Assembly: GCA_031262125.1 (NCBI GenBank)
Contig: JAISII010000092.1
Coordinates: forward strand, 1 to 12,087
Length of the DNA: 12,087 bases
Source of the DNA: Oscillospiraceae bacterium
Lineage (GTDB): Bacteria; Bacillota; Clostridia; Oscillospirales; Acutalibacteraceae
Direction of reading: 5' to 3'
Numbering within the stretch: position 1 is the first letter of the stretch; every line of letters starts with the position of its first letter. Below are positions 7,155 through 12,087 of this stretch, piece by piece. The position numbers and the translations under genes were made by a program. The notes below the pieces were generated by a model, which searched no databases, had not been told where the DNA came from, and was given only the letters and a program-made list of their open reading frames with translations.

Positions 7155-7178
7155 TTATTTTGTGTTGCCAATCCTCAT
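7155..7178 (-). pseudogene. Seven-codon mini-frame resembling a second, truncated ispF start
   Basis: An ATG overlapping the ispD stop (ATGA) opens the frame MRIGNTK followed by TAA. Its first five residues equal the start of ispF. It has its own AGGAGA site (7188-7193) nine bases before the ATG, the same spacing as the real ispF site. Copies 7164-7193 and 7078-7107 align without gaps, with all differences in the five shared codons being synonymous. It looks like a relic of an ispD-overlapping ispF start, or a duplicated start. A coupled leader peptide is the alternative. Whether it is translated cannot be seen. Confidence 0.5.
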
Positions 7179-7879
7179 TTTAAGTTTTCTCCTCTTTCGT
7201 TTCGCAAAATCGCTTCTGCAAAAACAATATCGGTCGGGGTGGTTAGTTTAATGTTAGTTTCATCGCCTTGGGTTATTGTAACCTTTGCACCAAAAGCCTC
7301 GGCAATTGCACAATCGTCGGTGAACTCGGTTTGAGAGCTTGCAGCCGCTGCAACTGCGTTAAGGTACAATTGTTTTTCAAAAACCTGCGGTGTTTGCACA
7401 GCAACCAAGCTTGCACGAGGCGGCGTAGCAACAACTGTGCTGTTTTCGTCAATTACTTTTATTGTATCTTTAACCTTTACTCCAACTGCCGCTGCACCGG
7501 TTTTTATGCCGCACTCGACTGCGTTGTTTATGCAATCGGGTTTTATAAGCGGGCGGGCACCGTCGTGTATTGCAAAATGGGTGCATTTGCTGCTTGCTGC
7601 GGCAATGCCGTTGTTTACACTTTCGGCACGTGTTTGCCCGCCTTGCACAATAGCCGCCACTTTTTTAAGAGAATACTCTTGCACAAACGAACTGAAAACA
7701 CCCTCGTCGCCTGCTTTGCAAACAACTATAACTTCGCTTATTGTTTGTGCGGCTTCAAACGCTTTTAGGGCATAGACCACCGCCGGCACACCGCACAGAG
7801 GTATAAACTGCTTGCTTGTTGTGCCGCCCATACGGGTCGAGCTGCCCGCACAAACTATAATTGCAGTAACATTTGGCAT
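7175..7879 (-). CDS. ispD: 2-C-methyl-D-erythritol 4-phosphate cytidylyltransferase
   Basis: Third enzyme of the MEP pathway. It joins methylerythritol 4-phosphate to CTP, giving CDP-ME and pyrophosphate. The 234-residue protein opens MPNVTAIIVCAGSSTRMGG, the nucleotide-binding loop with Arg16, and has SKQF with Lys23, IHDGARPLI, the TPPRASLVAVQTPQVF segment and FTDDCAIAEAFG, all typical of IspD. The ATG at 7879 is preferred: AAGGTG lies six bases upstream and the protein length matches relatives. A TTG at 7927 would add 16 residues unlike the family and has GGAGG directly abutting it. The stop overlaps the ATG of the mini-frame at 7155-7178. A candidate terminator separates it from the oxidoreductase operon, so its own promoter is expected, but I could not identify one. 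Confidence 0.96.
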   Translation of the reverse strand: MPNVTAIIVCAGSSTRMGGTTSKQFIPLCGVPAVVYALKAFEAAQTISEVIVVCKAGDEGVFSSFVQEYSLKKVAAIVQGGQTRAESVNNGIAAASSKCTHFAIHDGARPLIKPDCINNAVECGIKTGAAAVGVKVKDTIKVIDENSTVVATPPRASLVAVQTPQVFEKQLYLNAVAAAASSQTEFTDDCAIAEAFGAKVTITQGDETNIKLTTPTDIVFAEAILRNERGENLK

Positions 7880-7894
7880 AACATTCACCTTATC

Positions 7895-7932
7895 AAAAAA
7901 CTTAGAGGAGGTCAAGCAAAAACTCAACCTCC
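7895..7932 (-). terminator. Candidate terminator at the end of the 2-oxoacid oxidoreductase operon
   Basis: On the minus strand GGAGGTTGAG and CTTGACCTCC form a ten-base-pair stem with two G-U wobbles and a six-base loop (7907-7932). A run of six T follows after about six bases. It starts ten bases after the gamma subunit stop. The offset of the T-run makes it weaker than the one at 3104-3138. It may end transcription only in part, leaving some read-through into ispD-ispF. Confidence 0.45.
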
Positions 7933-7941
7933 GGTAAAAAA

Positions 7942-8478
7942 TTATAAACTATAACCCAGCTTAACGGCACGCATATTGGGTTCTAACAAATGCTGCTTAG
8001 AGGGCGGAACACACTTTGCAACCGCTTTTTCTAATGCTTCAAAAGAGGAAAATTGTGTTTCTTTAAACAATTTGCCAAGCAAAATAATGTTTGCCAAACC
8101 TTGCAGCTCATGTTCTTCGGCAAGCTTTGTTGCGGGAACATAAAAAGCTTTAACATCTGTGCGGTCGGTTTGTTTGCTGACCAACGAGCTTTCTACCACA
8201 ACAACACCGCCCGGGGTAACGTCGTCAATAAATTTATCAAACGAGGGCAGGTTCATTGCAACAAACGCATTTGGTGTAACAACCAAAGGCGAGCCGATAG
8301 GCACATCAGAAACGCAAACAGAGCAGTTTGCAGTGCCGCCACGCATTTCGGGTCCATAGGAGGGCAGCCACGAAACTTCTTTGCCGTCGATAAGACCGGC
8401 ATAGGCAATAACCTTGCCCGTAAACAGAACACCTTGCCCGCCAAAGCCGGCAATAACAATGTTTAAATTCTTGCTCAT
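7942..8478 (-). CDS. 2-oxoacid:ferredoxin oxidoreductase, gamma subunit
   Basis: The gamma component of a thiamine-diphosphate, iron-sulfur 2-oxoacid:ferredoxin oxidoreductase, which converts a 2-oxoacid and CoA to acyl-CoA, CO2 and reduced ferredoxin in the cytoplasm. The 178 residues start with SKNLNIVIAGFGGQGVLFTG, with the glycine-rich GFGGQGV turn, and contain SYGPEMRGGTANCSVCVSD, both standard for this subunit. The ATG overlaps the beta stop by four bases (ATGA), and a GGGG-containing site lies inside the end of the beta gene, so translation is coupled. It is the last gene of the operon. Confidence 0.92.
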   Translation of the reverse strand: MSKNLNIVIAGFGGQGVLFTGKVIAYAGLIDGKEVSWLPSYGPEMRGGTANCSVCVSDVPIGSPLVVTPNAFVAMNLPSFDKFIDDVTPGGVVVVESSLVSKQTDRTDVKAFYVPATKLAEEHELQGLANIILLGKLFKETQFSSFEALEKAVAKCVPPSKQHLLEPNMRAVKLGYSL

Positions 8479-9230
8479 TTCAGTCTGTCCCCTTTCTCGC
8501 CGTCTTTATATATACCCAGCGGGTAATATGGCAGCATATTTTCCCTTAGCCAGTCAAGTGCCTTAACAGGCGACATCCCCCAGTTTGTCGGGCAGGTAGA
8601 AACAACCTCTATGATTGAAAAACCTTTTTTATCTATTTGATTTTGGAACCCTTTTAAAATTGCTTTTTTTGCCTGATTAACATGAGCAACAGAGTCAACC
8701 GCAACACGCTGTGCCAGTGCAACACCGTCGAGGGTTTGCAGCATCTCGCACAGTCGGATTGGGTACCCGGCTGTGTTAACATCACGCCCATAGGGTGTGG
8801 TTTGTGTTACTTGGTTAGGCAGCGAGGTCGGAGCCATCTGCCCGCCCGTCATACCGTAAATTGCGTTGTTTATAAAAATTATTGTAATATTCTCGCCACG
8901 GGTTGCTGCATGTACCGTCTCGGCAGTGCCTATGGCGGCAATGTCGCCGTCGCCTTGGTATGTGAAAACTACATTGTCGGGGTTGGCACGTTTTGCACCG
9001 GTTGCAACAGCCGGTGCACGCCCGTGTGGTGCCTGAATCATATCGCAGGAAAAATAATCATAAGCAAAAACAGCACAGCCAACAGGTGCAACACCTACGG
9101 TTTTGCCCTCTATGCCCAGCTCGTCTAAAACTTCGCCAACAAGGCGGTGTACAATACCGTGCGTACAGCCCGGGCAATAATGCGTGGGAACATTAAGCAG
9201 ACCATGCGGTCTTTCAAAAACTACAGCCAT
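8475..9230 (-). CDS. 2-oxoacid:ferredoxin oxidoreductase, beta (thiamine diphosphate) subunit
   Basis: The catalytic thiamine-diphosphate subunit, 251 residues. HYCPGCTHG carries Cys19 and Cys22. With Cys52 (VGCAV) and Cys213 (STCPTN) these fit the four ligands of the [4Fe-4S] cluster next to the cofactor in this family. GDGDIAAIGTAE at 93-104 followed by INNAIYGMTGGQ at 120-131 is the thiamine-diphosphate/Mg binding motif. The ATG shares one base with the alpha stop (TGATG), and a near-perfect AAGGAGGTG site precedes it, so coupling to alpha is strong. The sequence does not separate 2-oxoglutarate from branched-chain 2-oxoacid specificity. The alpha subunit favours the VOR type. Confidence 0.93.
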   Translation of the reverse strand: MAVVFERPHGLLNVPTHYCPGCTHGIVHRLVGEVLDELGIEGKTVGVAPVGCAVFAYDYFSCDMIQAPHGRAPAVATGAKRANPDNVVFTYQGDGDIAAIGTAETVHAATRGENITIIFINNAIYGMTGGQMAPTSLPNQVTQTTPYGRDVNTAGYPIRLCEMLQTLDGVALAQRVAVDSVAHVNQAKKAILKGFQNQIDKKGFSIIEVVSTCPTNWGMSPVKALDWLRENMLPYYPLGIYKDGEKGDRLK

Positions 9231-10297
9231 CAGTCTGCACCTCCTTGTGCCAAAGCTTTAATCTGTGCCAAAACCTCATCGGGTGTGGGTATAATACCGC
9301 CCGTACGCCCAAAGAACTCAACGGGTACTGCACAATCAATTGCCAGCTTAACATCGTCAACCATTTGCCCTTTGCTCATCTCTACCGTTAAAAATGCTTT
9401 TGCGGTTTTTGCCGCTTTTTGCAAAACATCGGTCGGGAACGGCCAAAGCGTTATCGGGCGAATAAGCCCTGCCTTTATGCCCTGTGCCCTTGCCATATCA
9501 ACCGCACTGTGAGATACACGGGAAGATGCACCATAAGCCACAACCACAATCTCGGCATCATCGGTTAAATATTCTTCTGCCATTTGGTGGTTTTGTTTAA
9601 TAACCTCATAACGTGCAAAACGCTCGTTAACCAAGTTTTCCAAATCCTGCGGCATCATATAAAGCGAGTTTATAACATTATGCTCACGCTTGCCGCCATG
9701 CCCTGCTGTTGCCCACGGTTTTTCGGTTTTTTTAACTTCTGCATTATCGTCAAACTCAACAGGCTCCATCATTTGCCCCAGCATACCGTCAGCTAAAATC
9801 ATCGCCGGCATACGGTATGTATCGGCAAGCTCGAATGCTTTTGCAACCAAGTCTACCATTTCTTGCACGCTGGAGGGTGCAAGTGCAATAACCTGAAAAT
9901 CGCCGTGACCCAATGCTTTGGTTGCCTGCCAATAGTCCGCCTGAGAGGGCTGAATGCCGCCCAAGCCCGGACCGCCACGCTGTACGTTTATAATAAGGCA
10001 CGGCAAGTCGGACCCCGCCATATAAGAAATTGCCTCGGTTTTAAGCGAAATACCGGGCGAGCTTGACGATGTCATAGCCCTAATACCGCACGAAGCAGCA
10101 CCCAAAACCATATTTGCCGCAGCGATTTCCGATTCGGCCTGTAAGTATGTTCCGCCTATTTTAGGCATTTTTTTACTCATATATGCAGCAAGCTCGGTCT
10201 GCGGGGTTATCGGGTAGCCAAAAAAATGCTTGCAACCCGCACGAATTGCAGCTTCTGCCAAAGCCTCGTTGCCTTTCATTAAAAATCTTTCTGCCAA
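9230..10297 (-). CDS. vorB: 2-oxoacid:ferredoxin oxidoreductase, alpha subunit, VorB type
   Basis: The alpha subunit, 355 residues, with the pyrimidine-binding domain first (FGYPITPQTELAAYM near 25-40, ESEIAAANMVLGAAS, MTSSSSPGISLK) and the transketolase C-terminal-like domain after about residue 235 (EIVVVAYGASSRVSHSAVD). The opening MAERFLMKGNEALAEAAIRAG closely fits proteins named VorB, 3-methyl-2-oxobutanoate:ferredoxin oxidoreductase, which act on 2-oxoacids from Val, Leu and Ile. A 2-oxoglutarate enzyme (KorA) remains possible. The start is TTG at 10297, with a GGAG site nine bases upstream. The next Met, residue 7, would remove the family N-terminus. An AT-only 45-base spacer separates it from the ferredoxin gene. 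Confidence 0.9.
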   Translation of the reverse strand: MAERFLMKGNEALAEAAIRAGCKHFFGYPITPQTELAAYMSKKMPKIGGTYLQAESEIAAANMVLGAASCGIRAMTSSSSPGISLKTEAISYMAGSDLPCLIINVQRGGPGLGGIQPSQADYWQATKALGHGDFQVIALAPSSVQEMVDLVAKAFELADTYRMPAMILADGMLGQMMEPVEFDDNAEVKKTEKPWATAGHGGKREHNVINSLYMMPQDLENLVNERFARYEVIKQNHQMAEEYLTDDAEIVVVAYGASSRVSHSAVDMARAQGIKAGLIRPITLWPFPTDVLQKAAKTAKAFLTVEMSKGQMVDDVKLAIDCAVPVEFFGRTGGIIPTPDEVLAQIKALAQGGAD

Positions 10298-10342
10298 AAA
10301 AATTCACTCCAATTTTAATTATTTAGTTTTTTTAAAAAAAAA

Positions 10343-10549
10343 TTATTTCTCAACAACAATTGCACAGTCGGGGCACATAATGGCACAAGACTTGCAGCCG
10401 ATACATTTTTCGGGCACAACCAATTTTGCCGGATGGTAGCCCTTGGGGTTAATAACCTCGGTGTTAAGAGAAATTATCTTCAGAGGGCACGCATTAACGC
10501 ACAGGCCACAGCCTTTGCAGCGTTGCACATCCACAGTAATTTTAGGCAT
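10343..10549 (-). CDS. Two-cluster 4Fe-4S ferredoxin subunit of the oxidoreductase
   Basis: A 68-residue bacterial-type ferredoxin with two complete cluster motifs: Cys11, 14, 17 and 21 (followed by Pro), and Cys49, 52, 55 and 59 (followed by Pro). Each motif binds one [4Fe-4S] cluster, and the second motif begins the partner set in the usual crossed pattern. As the first gene of the operon it is probably the delta subunit that carries electrons from the thiamine site to free ferredoxin, as in four-subunit archaeal VOR and POR enzymes. An AAGGA site lies nine bases before the ATG. The length and spacing are normal. Confidence 0.95.
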   Translation of the reverse strand: MPKITVDVQRCKGCGLCVNACPLKIISLNTEVINPKGYHPAKLVVPEKCIGCKSCAIMCPDCAIVVEK

Positions 10550-10591
10550 TTTCCACTGTCCTTTCTTATTACTAATATCAAATTCCTACAA

Positions 10592-10620
10592 ATTATAGCA
10601 CTAAATTTTAAAAAAATCAA
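10592..10620 (-). promoter_or_regulatory. Sigma-A promoter of the 2-oxoacid oxidoreductase operon
   Basis: On the minus strand TTGATT (10615-10620), a 17-base spacer and a perfect TATAAT (10592-10597) preceded by TGC, an extended -10. The -35 begins only four bases after the stop of the upstream ATPase gene. The leader is about 35 bases. No repressor-like palindrome is visible over it. Confidence 0.8.
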
Positions 10621-10623
10621 ATT

Positions 10624-11307
10624 TTAAAATGCTTTCACATAAATTTCTACAGGATATATATTTTTTATTGCACTGGGGTCTTCATTTTCGGCAATTTTTT
10701 TTGCTGTTTGCTTTTCAACAGCCGTTGCTGCAAGAGGCAATTTTAAAAGTGAAGATAACTCGACCGATTTTTTATACCCCTGCTGCAAAACCTCGGTGGT
10801 TGTAAGGTGCTGCAAGTGCGAATTATTTATTACAGCTGTTGGTTGCAGCTGCAAAACTGTGTTTATTTCTTCAAAAAGCTCTGCCGCTTCTTGCACCTTT
10901 GGCGTAAGCGAGCGAAAAAAATTGCAAACATAAAACAATGCATAGTCGTCGGCGAGTATTTGTTCCCTATACCGCCCCAAAGCAAAAGCCCCTGCATCGT
11001 CGCCGCCCAAATCTATAATTACGGTTGCAGTTTTATCGGTAAAAACCGAAGCAATCTCGGCAGGCAGGCTGGGGACATCTACATTTGTGGCAACAAAGTT
11101 TGGTGCAATAACCCTTACCCCTGCGGCTTGCAGTTGGGTTTTATAGTCGCCACTCCTAAAATAGGGGTTAATAATGTCCATATCCACAAGCGTTACGGGT
11201 TTGCCGCTGCTTGCCAAACCAAGTGCCAAATTTAGTGCAAGGTTAGTTTTGCCCGCACCATAATGCCCACAGATAATATTAATCCGCTTTAAATAATCGT
11301 ATATCAT
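10624..11307 (-). CDS. MinD/ParA-like P-loop ATPase of unknown role
   Basis: A 227-residue SIMIBI-class ATPase. The Walker A region is CGHYGAGKTN at residues 13-22. Next come LVDMDIINPYFRSGD near 40-54, with the switch aspartates, and VIIDLGGDDAGA at 96-107 as the Walker B region. It lacks the second, deviant lysine of true MinD/ParA loops (KGGxGKT), so filament or plasmid-partition function should not be assumed. No membrane-targeting helix is evident at the C-terminus. Its ATG overlaps the stop of the zinc-ribbon gene (ATGA), so the two are made together. It ends four bases before the -35 of the oxidoreductase promoter, and no terminator is seen, so read-through into that operon is likely. 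The substrate and partner are unknown. A link to iron-sulfur enzyme assembly is conceivable but is inference only. Confidence 0.8.
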   Translation of the reverse strand: MIYDYLKRINIICGHYGAGKTNLALNLALGLASSGKPVTLVDMDIINPYFRSGDYKTQLQAAGVRVIAPNFVATNVDVPSLPAEIASVFTDKTATVIIDLGGDDAGAFALGRYREQILADDYALFYVCNFFRSLTPKVQEAAELFEEINTVLQLQPTAVINNSHLQHLTTTEVLQQGYKKSVELSSLLKLPLAATAVEKQTAKKIAENEDPSAIKNIYPVEIYVKAF

Positions 11308-11882
11308 TGCCCACCAAACAAACTTTTAACAAGGTTAATTATAAAATCGGTGCCGAAAATTACAGCGGCAACAACCCCTGCAAACAATAAAACCGATACT
11401 ACCCGCACCCAAAATCGTTTACTATCGCTCATTGGTGCAAAGGTTTCTTCCCCCTGCTGCACATCGTTTTTTGTAACTGTAATTTCTTCAATGTTTTCTT
11501 GCTCTAACGGCTCTTGCTCGTTGCTTAATTCGGGCAGTTCGTCTTCTTCAAAACTATCCTCCGGCGGGTTAATAACACCAATGCCCACCAAAGTGTCGTA
11601 CGCCTTATCGTACGCCGAAAACGGCACTAAAATGTCGCAGTCAAAGCTATGGTCGCCCGTTATTATAGCACCGCTGATTATTTTCTTTATCGGCTTCTCC
11701 ACAAACGGCACGTTAATATCGGCAAGCATTGCTGATGCACGGGCTTTGTCGGGTCCGCCTACGGTGGCAACAACCACAGGGGTTGTTGGGTCGGTAATTT
11801 CTATTGTATTGCTGTTTTTGCAGTTTGCACAGGTCGGCACATCGTCGCCGTAGGGTTGCAAACACTTTTTGCATAATCTCAT
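11304..11882 (-). CDS. Membrane-anchored zinc-ribbon protein, possible DUF2007-like domain
   Basis: A 192-residue protein without a named function. Residues 4-21 hold a CxxC-x10-CxxC zinc ribbon (Cys4, Cys7, Cys18, Cys21). Residues about 33-107 resemble the small DUF2007 (putative signal-transducing) fold: VVVATVGGPDKARASAML, then a segment ending ILVPFSAYDKAYDTLVGIGV. Residues about 108-150 are strongly acidic, and one hydrophobic helix near 159-184 anchors it, with a short basic end. With no signal peptide, the N-terminal domains should face the cytoplasm. The ATG at 11882 starts right at the ribbon. A TTG at 11909 would add nine residues but has no ribosome binding site, while GAAAGG lies 12 bases before the ATG. 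The DUF2007 assignment rests on pattern only. Confidence 0.72.
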   Translation of the reverse strand: MRLCKKCLQPYGDDVPTCANCKNSNTIEITDPTTPVVVATVGGPDKARASAMLADINVPFVEKPIKKIISGAIITGDHSFDCDILVPFSAYDKAYDTLVGIGVINPPEDSFEEDELPELSNEQEPLEQENIEEITVTKNDVQQGEETFAPMSDSKRFWVRVVSVLLFAGVVAAVIFGTDFIINLVKSLFGGQ

Positions 11883-11926
11883 AATCTTAAAGAACCTTTC
11901 TAAAAACAACTAAAACTATTAAATTT

Positions 11927-11955
11927 ATTTTACACTATCTGCATTTTTAAATCAA
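11927..11955 (-). promoter_or_regulatory. Sigma-A promoter for the zinc-ribbon/ATPase pair
   Basis: On the minus strand TTGATT (11950-11955), a 17-base spacer and TAAAAT (11927-11932). Transcription would start near 11920, about 38 bases before the ATG. It is divergent from the promoter at 11988-12016, with 32 bases between the two -35 boxes. Confidence 0.65.
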
Positions 11956-11987
11956 GCACAAAGCAAAAAATAATTTTTAAAACTCTC

Positions 11988-12016
11988 TTGAACCTTAGCA
12001 AAAACTGTGCTATAAT
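11988..12016 (+). promoter_or_regulatory. Sigma-A promoter for the gene at the right edge
   Basis: TTGAAC (11988-11993), a 17-base spacer and a perfect TATAAT (12011-12016) preceded by TGC, an extended -10. Its expected start near 12022-12023 is almost at the ATG of the next gene. Confidence 0.8.
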
Positions 12017-12025
12017 CCCAATATT

Positions 12026-12087
12026 ATGAAAAGAGAAAAAATAACTTCCATAGCAATTACGGCAATGTTTGCCGCTATGATAACCGT
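12026..12087 (+). CDS. Start of a membrane protein, probably an ECF-transporter S component
   Basis: Only 20 codons and part of another are visible before the window ends. The protein starts MKREKITSIAITAMFAAMIT: a short basic head followed by a hydrophobic helix rich in Ala and Met. That opening is typical of the substrate-binding S component of energy-coupling-factor vitamin transporters, but too little is present to name the substrate or be sure of the family. There is no ribosome binding site before the ATG, and the -10 box ends only nine bases upstream. The frame is open to the window end. Confidence 0.5.
   Translation, partial: MKREKITSIAITAMFAAMIT

Noticed and set aside
7037..7174. 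Extra upstream starts for ispF, ispD, pgi, the small ATPase and the zinc-ribbon protein
   Set aside because: In each case the longer frame begins on or before a ribosome binding site that is correctly spaced for the downstream ATG, and the added residues do not match the family where one is known.
11350..11853. A 167-residue plus-strand frame rich in Ser and Thr opposite the zinc-ribbon gene
   Set aside because: Its composition is what antisense of an acidic, zinc-ribbon-containing gene gives. It has no start signal, and the minus-strand frame has the cysteine motif, promoter and coupled neighbour.

Overview
The window looks like ordinary chromosome from a low-to-moderate GC anaerobic Firmicute, most likely a Clostridia member of the Oscillospiraceae/Ruminococcaceae type. 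The reasons are strong GGAGG-type ribosome binding sites, AT-rich spacers with clear sigma-A promoters, a ferredoxin-dependent 2-oxoacid oxidoreductase, and small intergenic hairpin repeats of the kind I associate with that group. The species assignment is inference. All genes are on the minus strand except a short gene start at the right edge.

Layout from left to right (transcription runs right to left). Positions 1-1235 hold frr (3' end cut off by the window) and pyrH, in the usual pyrH-frr order. Their leader carries a long near-perfect palindrome and a candidate promoter. Positions 1408-2985 encode a CPA1-type K+/H+ or Na+/H+ antiporter with a C-terminal TrkA-C domain. It has its own promoter and lies downstream of a clear terminator. 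Positions 3166-3582 encode a small unrecognised P-loop ATPase, then come pgi (3699-5036) and a secreted D,D-carboxypeptidase (5164-6312). Positions 6313-6624 have no gene and hold three related hairpin repeats, two of them in inverted orientation. Then come ispF and ispD, the adjacent MEP isoprenoid genes. A second, vestigial ispF-like start overlaps the ispD stop codon.

Positions 7942-10549 are a compact operon for a four-subunit 2-oxoacid:ferredoxin oxidoreductase, best matched to the VorB (branched-chain 2-oxoacid) type: ferredoxin, alpha, beta and gamma, with translationally coupled junctions and a strong promoter. Upstream of it, a MinD/ParA-like ATPase and a membrane-anchored zinc-ribbon protein overlap by four bases and have their own promoter. 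At the right edge, a divergent gene resembling an ECF-transporter S component starts only nine bases after a consensus -10 box, which implies a leaderless or nearly leaderless mRNA.

Most genes are housekeeping: translation, pyrimidine nucleotides, glycolysis, peptidoglycan trimming and isoprenoids. The less explained items are the two unrecognised ATPases, the zinc-ribbon partner, the repeat cluster, the duplicated ispF start and the pyrH palindrome. I found no CRISPR array, insertion sequence, tRNA, rRNA or phage gene.
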